DNA from: DAOTXN01 sp034435435
GTDB taxonomy: Bacteria; Chloroflexota; Anaerolineae; S140-20
Length of the DNA: 43,762 nt
Direction of reading: 5' to 3'
Assembly (NCBI GenBank): GCA_034435435.1
Contig: DAOTXN010000037.1
Coordinates: 1-43,762 of the forward strand
This document shows positions 30,353-38,959 of this stretch, piece by piece; position 1 is the first letter of the stretch, and each line of letters opens with the position of its first letter. Under the pieces are notes generated by a model that saw only the letters and a list, made by a program, of their open reading frames with translations, did no database searches and had not been told where the DNA came from. Both the position numbers and the translations under genes were made by a program.

Positions 30353-31447
30353 TTAAAAATAGGAGGCAAGCTCACCTCTGCGTCGGATATCCACCGTGGC
30401 GCAGTGGAAACCGCCTCCTATCGTCGCAAAGTGGTAAAAACTGCACGGAATAGGCTTGAATCCCCAATTCTTGAGCGCCTGGATGAGCGTTTCTTCACCT
30501 TTGGAGACGATGACGCGCTCAGAGTCCAGCATCAGCACGTTCATGCTGATCCAGCGGCTACAGTTATACATCGGATGACTAGCAGGCATGAGCGGTGGCG
30601 GGCAGACCAGAATATCCCAACCGCTCTGGATGAACATTTCGGGCGCGTGTTTGACCCGCTCAGGATTGATCAGCAGCTTGCCGGGGGCCAGGGGGTAAAA
30701 GGTGGCGTCGATGTGCATGGGATGGGTGTCATACACCTCGACCTCGTGCACGCGGTAGGCGTGGCCCAAGTGACGCTGCAGCCACTGGATGCCGAAACGG
30801 TTACAACAACTGCTTTGCGCGATGAAAATGTCGCGCCCGCACTTGATGGCGTCGGCGGCGTCAAACAGCGGCTCAAACTCGGTCAGGATGGTGCGCATCG
30901 GCTCCCCTTCTTTGGGGGCGCTAAAGTCCTGTTTGTAGCTCTGGTCGCCGAGCTGAGGACGCGGGGCCGACACCCAGCGCGCCCCTCTTTTGAAATACTC
31001 TTTACACAGATCTTTATAAGCGTGGTGCTCGTGGTAACGCGAGCGCCAGCCCATGGGCGCTTCGATGATCTGGTCGCCGATGACCAGCAGCACGTCGCGG
31101 GGCATCAGCGCGTAGCAACTGCTCTGCATCTCAAAGTCAGGCGTCGAGAACGGTTTCGAGAAATCGTAGGGCGTAGGCCGGCGCACAGTGACGCCCTCGG
31201 CTTCCAGGATGTGGATGAATTCGTCCAGGTCTCGTTGGGCGGCGGCGATGAGTTCTTGTGGCCAGGGCGCGCCGCCGTGACGTTTATAAAAGTCCCACAG
31301 CTCCTGTGTGTGGAGCGTGGCCTGCATCACCACGTCCCAGGGCGGGACCAGCGCCCCCTCGACCGTGCCCACGATAATCTCTTCCAGCGGGTCCCATTCG
31401 TTGTGAGCGTTCACCACCGGATAGGTATTCAATGGCTCTACACTCAT
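30353..31447 (-). CDS. Glycine amidinotransferase-like enzyme
   Basis: The 364-residue protein of the arginine:glycine amidinotransferase family has EWDPLEEIIVG near the N-terminus, the His region DTHPMHIDATF and the catalytic Cys in GGGFHCATVDIRR close to the end. The family moves the amidino group of arginine to an amine acceptor such as glycine, inosamine phosphate or lysine. The acceptor is unknown. Being next to a lysine-dehydrogenase-like gene and amino-acid transporters, a lysine-derived acceptor (homoarginine route) is one reasonable guess. Confidence 0.87.
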   Translation of the reverse strand: MSVEPLNTYPVVNAHNEWDPLEEIIVGTVEGALVPPWDVVMQATLHTQELWDFYKRHGGAPWPQELIAAAQRDLDEFIHILEAEGVTVRRPTPYDFSKPFSTPDFEMQSSCYALMPRDVLLVIGDQIIEAPMGWRSRYHEHHAYKDLCKEYFKRGARWVSAPRPQLGDQSYKQDFSAPKEGEPMRTILTEFEPLFDAADAIKCGRDIFIAQSSCCNRFGIQWLQRHLGHAYRVHEVEVYDTHPMHIDATFYPLAPGKLLINPERVKHAPEMFIQSGWDILVCPPPLMPASHPMYNCSRWISMNVLMLDSERVIVSKGEETLIQALKNWGFKPIPCSFYHFATIGGGFHCATVDIRRRGELASYF

Positions 31448-31475
31448 TCTTCCTGCCAGTTCTCCTCAGATACAA

Positions 31476-31509
31476 AGGCACGAAGATTCCTTTGTTTTTC
31501 TTCGTGCCT
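31476..31509. terminator. Hairpin between the ATPase and amidinotransferase genes
   Basis: AGGCACGAAG (31476-31485) pairs with CTTCGTGCCT (31500-31509) with a T-rich loop. The adjoining CTTCGTGCCTCTGCGAAGCG is like short intergenic repeats common in filamentous bacteria. It may attenuate transcription from the transporter genes into the enzyme genes. Confidence 0.5.
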
Positions 31510-31557
31510 CTGCGAAGCGTCCACAGCGCCAGCGGAGGATGGTGCCTTGGTGGTAAA

Positions 31558-32313
31558 TCACAAAATGTGGGCCAGGAATTGGCGGGTGCGTTCCTCTTTG
31601 GGATTGGTGAACAGTTCGTCAGGCGGGGCCATCTCGGCCCACACGCCGTCGGCCATGAGGATGACCCGGTCGGCTACGTCGCGGGCAAAGTGCAGCTCGT
31701 GGGTCACGACGACCATGGTCATGCCCTCGTTGGCCATGCGCTCCATCACTTCGACCACTTCGTTGATCAGCTCCGGGTCCAGCGCGGAGGTCGGCTCGTC
31801 AAAAAGCATGATCTGGGGTTCCATAGCCAGGGCGCGGGCGATAGCCACCCGCTGCTGCTGCCCACCCGACAGGCGTGAGGGATATTCGTCGCGCTTGTCG
31901 GACAGGCCGACCCATGCCAGCAGTTCCTCGGCTTTGGCGATGGCCTGCTCGCGGGGCAACCCTTTGACCGTGATGGGGGCTTCGATGACGTTGCCCAGGG
32001 CCGTCATGTGGGGGAAGAGATTGAACTGCTGAAACACCATCCCGGTTCGCTTGCGAATCTCGCGGATGTGGCGGCGGTGCTCGCCGCCCGGCTCCCTGGC
32101 TTTGACCTTCAACCCTTCGATCTCAATGGAACCGGCCGACGGATCTTCGAGAAAGTTGAGGCAACGCAAAAAGGTGCTTTTGCCGCCGCCCGACGGCCCG
32201 ATAATCACCACTACTTCGCGCGGCATCACGTCCAGGTCCACGCCCTTGATGACGTGCAACGGACCGAAATACTTGTGCAACCCACGCACCTTGATGATCG
32301 GTTCTTGACTCAT
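31558..32313 (-). CDS. Polar amino acid ABC transporter ATPase (GlnQ/HisP-like)
   Basis: The 251-residue ATPase has Walker A GPSGGGKST, the Q-loop FQQFNLFPH, signature LSGGQQQRVAIARAL, Walker B IMLFDEPTSALD and the switch His in VVTHEL. The sequence FGPLHVIKGVDLDV and FLRCLNFLE are typical of the polar-amino-acid (PAAT) class, so it should pair with the GlnP/HisM-type permease domain of the gene just upstream (gap four bases). Confidence 0.93.
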   Translation of the reverse strand: MSQEPIIKVRGLHKYFGPLHVIKGVDLDVMPREVVVIIGPSGGGKSTFLRCLNFLEDPSAGSIEIEGLKVKAREPGGEHRRHIREIRKRTGMVFQQFNLFPHMTALGNVIEAPITVKGLPREQAIAKAEELLAWVGLSDKRDEYPSRLSGGQQQRVAIARALAMEPQIMLFDEPTSALDPELINEVVEVMERMANEGMTMVVVTHELHFARDVADRVILMADGVWAEMAPPDELFTNPKEERTRQFLAHIL

Positions 32314-32317
32314 CGGC

Positions 32318-35113
32318 TTATCTCCTCTCCCCCCGGGCCATGTACGTCTCTAGCTTGCCCTGCAGGAATTGAAAAATCACGGTCAGCACCCAGTAAAAGG
32401 CGGCGGCGATGACAAAGGTCTCCATGCCGCGGAAGTATTGGCGACCGAGCTTGTTCGCCCGCCAGGTGAGCTCCTGCACGGTCATAATCGACACCAACGA
32501 CGAGTCTTTCATCATAGCAATGAATTCGTTGCCGATGGGCGGGATGACGATACGAAAGGCCTGCGGCAACACGATGCGCCGCAAGGTCTGCGGGCGCGAC
32601 ATGCCCAGCGCCTGGGCGGCCTCGTGCTGGCCTTTGCCGATGGCCTGGATGCCGGCGCGAAAAATCTCGGTCATATACGCGCCATAGTTGACGCTCAGGG
32701 CCAGGATGCCGGCCGGGATGGGGTCCAGCACGATGTTCAGGCGCGGCAGTCCCAGATACCAGATGTAAATCTGCACCAGCAGGGGCGTGCCGCGGATCAG
32801 CGAGATGTAAAAGCCGGAAATACCGTTGGCGATGGGATTGTTGGACAGGCGGCCCAGCGCGCCCAGCAGCGCCAGGATCACGGCCAGAGCAATCGAGGCA
32901 GCCGAGACCAGCACAGTGTAACCCGAACCCTGCATAATGTACTTTAAAAAGTGTCCCATGAAGGCCAGGTCGAGGTTAAAGCGGCGCAACACCGAATACA
33001 GGGCCACCAGCAAAAAGACCCACGCCGCGCCGATGAATATCCCATTGCGCAGTTGGCGCGTGCGGATGGCGGCCATGAGTTGCGCGGCCAGCGGCGCGGA
33101 GCGGGGCGCTGCGTAGGCGGCCGAGACCGATTCGCGCAGCATAACAGCCACCAGCCCAGCGTACCATAGCGCCAGGGCGAGCAACGGCCACACAATCTCC
33201 AGCCGGGCGCCTAATGAATAGCCTTCCTGGGCGGCGCTAAAGAAATCGTGTGGGTAGTCGCCCGAGATCAGCAGCCCACCGATGGCGCTGATGATCAAGG
33301 CTGTCCAGACCAGCATTCTGCGCTCGATTTGCAGATCGCCGGCCTTGCCCCAACCCGATACAAAGACGTACAGCGGCCCCAGAAATCCTCCTATCACGCG
33401 CAGCGCCTTTAACACCATCTGGTTATCTATCGGCTCGGCGGTCGCCAGGCCCAGGCAGACCACACTCACGGCGGCGATAGAGACCCACGTTCGCGTGACG
33501 CCCTGGTCTCTGACCAGCCTGGTAAGCACCCAGATATAAAAGAGCAGCGCCATCAAGATCACCAGGATCAGTATCCCTTCGCTCAAGGCGGGGGAAGGGG
33601 TTACCTTGAAAAGTGGAATGCCTAGAATGGCCGTTAATCCAAACGTGCTCGTCCAGATCAACATAACTCTTTCGAGTCGCCAATCAAGGACCTTTTTCCA
33701 ACCCCATGCGAAAGCGTAAAAAGGCACACACACTCCCGCGACCCCGGCCCGTCTCCCTGTGTTTCGAAACAGATTGATCACCACCGACGCAAAACAGGCC
33801 AGGCCGGCCAGGAGGATGAGAATGTCCACCAGGACGCGCAGAGGCGGAAAAGGATAGATTTCGAACAGGGGCAGCCCTAGCACAACGATGGGGCCGATGG
33901 TGTACAAGGCCAGAGCCAGCAAGTAGCTCCAGCTACGCAGACGCCACAGCCCCCACAGACACAGCAGCCCGACCAAGCCGCTGACCACCGCCCACAGGCC
34001 AAACAGCTTGCCCCACTCTGGCTGCAGACCCTTCACCGTCCACTCGACGTGCAGATCGGTCGTGTTGACAATGTCCCACAAACGCAACGTCCCGTCGTTC
34101 CCGCCGGTGAGGACCGATTGAGCGCCTGGGCCAAAAGCGACGGCGTTGACGCTGCTCAGATGGCCCACAAACGTGGCGCTGACCTTGCCGCCGGTCGTGC
34201 GCCAGGTCTTGGCCTTGTCGTCGGCGCTGGCCGACATCACCGTGCTCCCAGCCGCGTCAAAGGCCACTTTGGTGATGGCGGCAAAGTGACCGTCGCCGAT
34301 CCAGCGCGCCTCGCCGCTGGCCAAGTCCCAAAAGACCAGAATTTTGTCTGCGCCGCCGGAGACCAGAATATCGCCGATAGGGCTAAAGGCCAGCGTGGTC
34401 ACGGTTCCCTTGTGCCCCAGCCACTTGTCTTGCTTGTCTGGGTCCTCCCAGTTACCCTCCAGGGTTTGGACCAGCTCACCGCTGTCCGTATCCCAGATTC
34501 GAATGACCTTGCCGTCACCGGCGGCGACCAGCGCGCCGTCGGCGCTGAGCGCCACGGCGCGTTTGACCCCTTTGTGCGGGCCAATGGACAGCCGCACGTC
34601 GCCCGTGACCAAATTGAGAATGTGTACCATGCCATCGTCGCCGACGGTGGCCAGCGCCGAGCCACTGGAGACCATGCTGGCGTCGTTGAGAGGCTTTTTG
34701 CCCGGCGTCTGGATGACTTGTTCGACCGCGCCGCTCGCCACGCCTGTGTTGAGCGCCGCCGAAACATCCCACACGCGCACCGTGCCGTCGCGGCTGGCCG
34801 ACACCAGCTTGTTACCCCGGCGGTCGAAAAAGAGCCTGACCACGGGGCCGGTGTGGCCGCTTAGCTCGCGGGTGGCCCAATCCGCCGTCTGACTCCTGCC
34901 CTGAGGGATGTTCCACAGGCGAATCGTGCCATCCTGGGCGCCCGCCGCGACCAGCGAGCCATTGGGACTGAGCGCCAGGTCGCGGATCTCGTTGACCACG
35001 GCCAGATGCGCCGGGCCTTTGAGGTAATACTGAATGCCGAATATCAGGCTGAAGGCGGTGGTGAGGGCGACGAGCAGAATGAGTCGTTTAGCAGAAACAG
35101 GTAAAGTGTTCAA
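32318..35113 (-). CDS. WD40 propeller fused to a triplicated membrane region and a GlnP/HisM-type ABC permease
   Basis: The 931-residue protein has four parts. Residues 10-28 form a membrane anchor. Residues 40-355 form a WD40 propeller of seven blades (LWN67, VWD115, ILN165, IWD207, FWD262, TWR304, LWD346, with matching GH/D residues). Residues 365-660 form about nine helices built from three similar modules (see findings). Residues 690-931 form a PAAT-class permease with the EAA loop EAAQALGMSRPQTLRRIVLPQ at 831-851 and SLIRGTPLLVQIYIWYLG. The basic N-terminus suggests that the propeller lies outside, close to the surface solute receptor. Normal permeases of this class are about 220-300 residues. 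Start is TTG 35113 with AGGAGGTG six bases before it. Confidence 0.88.
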   Translation of the reverse strand: MNTLPVSAKRLILLVALTTAFSLIFGIQYYLKGPAHLAVVNEIRDLALSPNGSLVAAGAQDGTIRLWNIPQGRSQTADWATRELSGHTGPVVRLFFDRRGNKLVSASRDGTVRVWDVSAALNTGVASGAVEQVIQTPGKKPLNDASMVSSGSALATVGDDGMVHILNLVTGDVRLSIGPHKGVKRAVALSADGALVAAGDGKVIRIWDTDSGELVQTLEGNWEDPDKQDKWLGHKGTVTTLAFSPIGDILVSGGADKILVFWDLASGEARWIGDGHFAAITKVAFDAAGSTVMSASADDKAKTWRTTGGKVSATFVGHLSSVNAVAFGPGAQSVLTGGNDGTLRLWDIVNTTDLHVEWTVKGLQPEWGKLFGLWAVVSGLVGLLCLWGLWRLRSWSYLLALALYTIGPIVVLGLPLFEIYPFPPLRVLVDILILLAGLACFASVVINLFRNTGRRAGVAGVCVPFYAFAWGWKKVLDWRLERVMLIWTSTFGLTAILGIPLFKVTPSPALSEGILILVILMALLFYIWVLTRLVRDQGVTRTWVSIAAVSVVCLGLATAEPIDNQMVLKALRVIGGFLGPLYVFVSGWGKAGDLQIERRMLVWTALIISAIGGLLISGDYPHDFFSAAQEGYSLGARLEIVWPLLALALWYAGLVAVMLRESVSAAYAAPRSAPLAAQLMAAIRTRQLRNGIFIGAAWVFLLVALYSVLRRFNLDLAFMGHFLKYIMQGSGYTVLVSAASIALAVILALLGALGRLSNNPIANGISGFYISLIRGTPLLVQIYIWYLGLPRLNIVLDPIPAGILALSVNYGAYMTEIFRAGIQAIGKGQHEAAQALGMSRPQTLRRIVLPQAFRIVIPPIGNEFIAMMKDSSLVSIMTVQELTWRANKLGRQYFRGMETFVIAAAFYWVLTVIFQFLQGKLETYMARGERR

Positions 35114-35232
35114 GACAGCACCTCCTGGTCAAATCCCACATGTTCGGCCCCAGGCCAATCTTTATCGTTGCTACGTCTCGGCGATGGCAGTCAGGCATAA
35201 GCACATTACATCGGACGCATAGCGAAATATCT

Positions 35233-35261
35233 TTGACAGTCCACTTCTCTTGTGCTATAAT
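35233..35261 (+). promoter_or_regulatory. Perfect consensus promoter on the plus strand
   Basis: TTGACA (35233-35238), 17-base spacer and TATAAT (35256-35261), with TG in the extended -10 position. No protein-coding gene follows on this strand. It faces the 3' end of a minus-strand gene and precedes the candidate RNA at 35268. Confidence 0.82.
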
Positions 35262-35267
35262 GTGTTT

Positions 35268-35358
35268 GAACGGGAGGCCACACGCGCTCCTATCCCTTAC
35301 CGGACGGTATGCTCGATGGCCGCAGGCGACACATCAAGAGTCGCTCTCCCGTGGTTTT
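35268..35358 (+). ncRNA. Candidate structured small RNA
   Basis: Starting at the predicted transcription start of the consensus promoter, ACGGGAG (35270-35276) pairs with CTCCCGT (35346-35352), enclosing TACC-GGAC-GGTA (35298-35309) and GCGAC/GTCGC (35326-35330/35340-35344). It is followed by GGTTTTAT, a weak T tract. The overall size is about 90 nt. It is not a tRNA, because T-arm and anticodon signatures are absent. The 3' end abuts the stop of the hypothetical gene at 35357. Confidence 0.45.
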
Positions 35359-35812
35359 ATGGGCCGGTGATCTGTCTCAGTAGATCATCGGCCTTTAATA
35401 CTCGGTTGGCTTTGATCTCCCCGCGATACACCGCCAGCGCCTTTTTGTGGGCAGGCGATTTTTTCCCTACCTGACTGAAAGTAATGTTCTCGACATCAAA
35501 GTCGGGATTGTCTCGCCATAGCAAGGGCAGCAATGTGTTTTTAATGTCATCTTGATGGCCTGTGTACTCTGCGTCAATCATGACCTGCTTTCCTGGCGGC
35601 AGTTCGCGAATCAAGTAATATAGTGCGACAGCAAACAGTTGTAGAATAGCCCACTTGTGTCGCCTTGCTCTACGGCGCTGAATCAGGATGTAGAGGGCTT
35701 TTTGTTTCTCTCTGGCAGGGATAAAAACCGTATAGTCCTTGTCGTTACTGAGCGCCAAAGCGGTATCGCCAGAGCGTTCGATTTTGTTGCTTTGGTCAAT
35801 TTGATAGGACAA
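35357..35812 (-). CDS. Hypothetical protein (possible RNase H-like nuclease)
   Basis: The protein has about 151 residues. Distinct segments are YTVFIPAREKQKALYILIQRRRARRHKWAI, a hydrophobic helix LFAVALYYLIREL, an acidic motif VMIDAEYTGHQDDIKN, and SQVGKKSPAHKKALAVYRGE. The DAEYTG plus KSPAH pattern is like small RNase H-fold proteins of unknown function, but I cannot assign a family firmly. The start is uncertain; TTG 35812 (LSYQIDQ) is a candidate because no in-frame ATG precedes it except inside dppF. It lies between the transporter blocks on the same strand. Confidence 0.6.
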   Translation of the reverse strand: MSYQIDQSNKIERSGDTALALSNDKDYTVFIPAREKQKALYILIQRRRARRHKWAILQLFAVALYYLIRELPPGKQVMIDAEYTGHQDDIKNTLLPLLWRDNPDFDVENITFSQVGKKSPAHKKALAVYRGEIKANRVLKADDLLRQITGP

Positions 35813-35840
35813 GGTTCTATCTTTTCCCGGATCTTGTCCC

Positions 35841-36860
35841 TCACAAAAACTGCTCGGCGTAATGACAGGCCACCTGATGGTCAGACCGCAGCTCGCGCAA
35901 CGCTGGCTCATCAACGGCGCAGTTCTCTTGAGCGATGGGGCAGCGTGGATGAAATCGGCAGCCGCCGGGTGGATTCAAGGGGCTGGGCACATCGCCTTTG
36001 AGTATGGTGCGCTCGCGCTTGCGGTCCGGGTCTGGCACAGGGATGGCTGATAGCAGGGCCTGTGTGTAAGGATGCAGCGGATTATTGTATAACTTGCGGC
36101 GTTCGGCGATTTCGACGACCTTGCCCAGGTACATCACGGCCACTCTATCGCTAATGTGCTCGACCACGCTCATGTTGTGGGCGATAAACAGATAGGTGAG
36201 ACCCAATTCGCGCTGTAATTGGCGCAACAGGTTCAAGACCTGCGCCTGAATGGACACGTCCAGGGCCGACACCGGCTCATCGCACACGATGAACTTGGGG
36301 TGCAGGATGAGCGCCCGGGCGATGCCGATGCGCTGGCGCTGGCCGCCGGAAAATTCGTGCGGGTAACGCCGCATGTGGTCTTCCGACAACCCCACCTTTT
36401 TCAGCATCTCGAGCACTTGGCGGCGGCGCTCGGCTTTGTCTTTTGACCCGTGGATGTATAGCGCCTCGCCCACGCTGTCGGCAATCTGCGAGCGGGGGTC
36501 GAGCGAGGAAAACGGGTCTTGAAAGATGAACTGCATCTCACGGCGCAGGGGCGTCAGCTCCTCACGACCCAAACCCATCAAGTCGCGGCCCTCGAAAAGA
36601 ATCTGGCCGTCGGTCGGCTCGATCAGCCGCAGCAAACAACGCCCCACAGTGGTCTTGCCGCAGCCCGACTCGCCCACCAGTCCCAACGTCTCGCCCTTGC
36701 GAATGGAAAAATCGACCCCGTCTACGGCCTTGACCCACCCCTGCACCCGTTGCAGCAACCCACCCCGCACGGGAAAGTGCTTGGTCAAGTTTGTGACTTC
36801 AATGAGGTTTTCCACTGTCCCTTTTGTCTCCTGTACGCTCCATTCGAATTGGACCGTCAT
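35841..36860 (-). CDS. dppF: Oligopeptide/dipeptide ABC transporter ATPase (DppF-like)
   Basis: The 339-residue ATPase has Walker A GESGCGKTT, signature FSGGQRQRIGIARAL, Walker B FIVCDEPVSALD and switch FIAHN. The C-terminal oligopeptide-class extension (GGCRFHPRCPIAQENC) carries the cysteines seen in OppF/DppF proteins. Start ATG 36860 is preferred; TTG 36878 would add six residues. It pairs with the DppD-like ATPase to power peptide uptake through the DppB/DppC-like permeases. Confidence 0.92.
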   Translation of the reverse strand: MTVQFEWSVQETKGTVENLIEVTNLTKHFPVRGGLLQRVQGWVKAVDGVDFSIRKGETLGLVGESGCGKTTVGRCLLRLIEPTDGQILFEGRDLMGLGREELTPLRREMQFIFQDPFSSLDPRSQIADSVGEALYIHGSKDKAERRRQVLEMLKKVGLSEDHMRRYPHEFSGGQRQRIGIARALILHPKFIVCDEPVSALDVSIQAQVLNLLRQLQRELGLTYLFIAHNMSVVEHISDRVAVMYLGKVVEIAERRKLYNNPLHPYTQALLSAIPVPDPDRKRERTILKGDVPSPLNPPGGCRFHPRCPIAQENCAVDEPALRELRSDHQVACHYAEQFL

Positions 36861-36884
36861 AGCGAACCAGCCATCCAATCAACT

Positions 36885-37946
36885 CTAGTACAACCAGCAC
36901 CGCACCGCATGACCAGGAGCGATATTTTTGAGCTCGGGGATCTCTTGCAGGCAGATCTCCAATTTGTTCTCGATCCGCGCCCGGCAACGCGGCGCGAAAC
37001 GGCAGCCCGGTGGGAGATTGATCAGATTAGGAACGTTGCCGGGGATCACGTCCAATTCGTCTTTTTCTTCACCCAAGACCGGGATCGACCCAATCAACCC
37101 GATGGTGTAAGGATGCCGGGGATCGTTAAATAAAGCGCGGATGTCGGTCTCTTCGACGATCTGACCGGCGTACATCACGGCTACCCGCGAGGCCATCTCA
37201 GCCACCACGCCCAGGTCGTGGGTGATGAGGACGATCGTGGCTCCTAGTTGGGCTTGGATGTCGCGCATCAGGTCGAGAATTTGGGCCTGGATGGTCACGT
37301 CGAGCGCAGTGGTCGGCTCGTCGGCGATGAGCAGGTCGGGGACGCAGGCCAAGGCCATAGCGATCATCACCCGCTGGGCCATCCCGCCGGACAGCTCGTG
37401 GGGAAAGGCTTTCAGGCGGCGCTCCGGGTCGGGGATGCCCACCAATCGCAGCAACTCTAACGCCCGCTCACGGTTGGCTTTGCGCTTGAGGTTCTGGTGA
37501 ATCCTGTATACCTCGGTCAATTGGTACTCGGTATTGTACACCGGGTTCAAGCAAGCTGTCGGCTGTTGAAAGATCATCGAGATGCGACTACCGCGAATCT
37601 GGGTCATCTCTTTGGCGGGCAGCTTCAGCAAATTGGTCCCGTCGAACCACACCTCGCCCGACGCGATCCTGCCAGGATGGGCGATGAGACGCATCACCGA
37701 CAACGAAGTGACGCTCTTGCCACAGCCCGACTCGCCGACTAGCCCCACGACTTCTCCACGCCGCACCGTCAAGTCCACGCCGTCCACCGCCTTGACGACG
37801 CCGTCGAGGGTGTGATAGTAGGTGCGCAAATCGCGGATGTCCAGCAGGACCTCATCTGCAGCGGCGCCGGCGTCAGTACGGGTGGTCTGAGATGTCTCCA
37901 CAAATGCTCGTCCCTTTACATCGCTCATAGCAAGTTCTTGGGTCAT
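36885..37946 (-). CDS. dppD: Oligopeptide/dipeptide ABC transporter ATPase (DppD-like)
   Basis: The 353-residue ATPase has Walker A GESGCGKSV, signature LSGGMAQRVMIAMAL, Walker B LLIADEPTTALD, and the C-terminal CRFAPRCRARIENKLEICLQ extension. The start ATG 37946 is directly preceded by the heptad spacer, so a normal Shine-Dalgarno is lacking; ATG 37928 is a possible internal start with AAGAACTTGCTATG before it. It is part of the dppBCDF operon. Confidence 0.92.
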   Translation of the reverse strand: MTQELAMSDVKGRAFVETSQTTRTDAGAAADEVLLDIRDLRTYYHTLDGVVKAVDGVDLTVRRGEVVGLVGESGCGKSVTSLSVMRLIAHPGRIASGEVWFDGTNLLKLPAKEMTQIRGSRISMIFQQPTACLNPVYNTEYQLTEVYRIHQNLKRKANRERALELLRLVGIPDPERRLKAFPHELSGGMAQRVMIAMALACVPDLLIADEPTTALDVTIQAQILDLMRDIQAQLGATIVLITHDLGVVAEMASRVAVMYAGQIVEETDIRALFNDPRHPYTIGLIGSIPVLGEEKDELDVIPGNVPNLINLPPGCRFAPRCRARIENKLEICLQEIPELKNIAPGHAVRCWLY

Positions 37947-37966
37947 TCGTCTTTCGTCTTTCGTCT
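37946..37966 (-). repeat. Heptad array forming the dppC-dppD spacer
   Basis: Three perfect AGACGAA-type units (21 bases) fill essentially all of the gap between the dppC stop and dppD start; the last unit provides part of the ATG context. Confidence 0.9.
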
Positions 37967-37967
37967 C

Positions 37968-38927
37968 TTAACGATTCAATCGCGGGTCCAGCGCGTCGCG
38001 CAAGCCGTCGCCGAGCAGATTAAAGGACAGCACGGTGAGCATGATGCCGATGCCGGGAAAGAAAACCAGGTGTGGGGCGCTAAAGACCTGGTTGCGCTCC
38101 GCGCCCAACATCGAGCCCCATTCGGGCATGGGCGGTTGCGCGCCCAGCCCCAGAAACGAGAGCGCCGCCGCGTCCAGAATGGCCGTGGCAATGCCCAACG
38201 TGCCCTGCACGATGAGCGGGGTCAGGGCGTTGGGCAAGATGCGGTGGAACAACAGGCGCACCGGTCCCACCCCCAACGCGCGGTCGGCCTCCACGTAATC
38301 GGTCTCCTTGACCGACAGCACGCTGGCCCGCACGATGCGGGCGTACACCGGGATGGAGACAATGCCGATAGCCAGCAGGGCGTTGATCAACCCCGGCCCC
38401 AACACAGTCACGATGGCGATGGCCAGGATGAGCGAGGGAAAGGCCAGTAACACGTCCATCAAGCGCATGATCAGATTGTCGGTCCATCCTCCAGCGTATC
38501 CGGCGACCGCGCCGAGCACCGTGCCGATGATGATAGCAAATCCAACGGTAGTAAAGCCGATGACCAATGACCATTTGGAGCCGTACATCATGCGGCTATA
38601 AAAGTCGCGCACGTTGCCATCCAGACCCAGGATGTGTTGAGGTTTGTCTTTGGAGCAACCCAGGAGGTAGATGCACGGCGGTGTGCGTTTACGCACGCCC
38701 TTGGCTACTTCTTCGGGGATGTCGAGCATGGGTTTGCTGGGATCATGCGTAGCCAGCAAAGGATGAAAGATGGCGATGAACACAATGATCCCCAAAAGAA
38801 CCATCCCAACGATGGCCGAGCGTTTGTGGAACAGATGTCGCGCGGCGTCGCGCCACAAGCTGCTGGGTGGGCTGGTTATGACTTCGTCAATGCCGAAAAA
38901 CTCGTTTGCAGTCGGTGCGCTTTGCAT
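37968..38927 (-). CDS. dppC: Oligopeptide ABC transporter permease (DppC-like)
   Basis: The 319-residue permease has a DppC N-terminal tail (SSLWRDAARHLFHKRSAIVGMVLLGII), an extracytoplasmic loop containing a cysteine pair (PPCIYLLGCSKDKPQHILGLDG), and the EAA loop YVEADRALGVGPVRLLFHRILPN. It closes with SFLGLGAQPPMPEWGSML and LRDALDPRLNR, standard for the family. It forms the translocation pore with DppB. Confidence 0.93.
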   Translation of the reverse strand: MQSAPTANEFFGIDEVITSPPSSLWRDAARHLFHKRSAIVGMVLLGIIVFIAIFHPLLATHDPSKPMLDIPEEVAKGVRKRTPPCIYLLGCSKDKPQHILGLDGNVRDFYSRMMYGSKWSLVIGFTTVGFAIIIGTVLGAVAGYAGGWTDNLIMRLMDVLLAFPSLILAIAIVTVLGPGLINALLAIGIVSIPVYARIVRASVLSVKETDYVEADRALGVGPVRLLFHRILPNALTPLIVQGTLGIATAILDAAALSFLGLGAQPPMPEWGSMLGAERNQVFSAPHLVFFPGIGIMLTVLSFNLLGDGLRDALDPRLNR

Positions 38928-38959
38928 AACTCTCTCTATCCCTATCTCCCATGTCTATC

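Noticed and set aside
30344..32032. Long plus-strand open frame (562 codons) opposite the amidinotransferase and ATPase genes
   Set aside because: It mirrors two well-supported minus-strand genes; its translation has no domain motifs and results from high GC at third positions.
34049..34864. Plus-strand frames opposite the WD40 domain
   Set aside because: Repetitive shadow of the WD40 blades; the minus frame carries all conserved residues.
35268..35358. tRNA gene (the 7-bp closing stem looks like an acceptor stem)
   Set aside because: No T-loop GTTCRA sequence, no anticodon arm of correct size and no CCA-proximal discriminator pattern.
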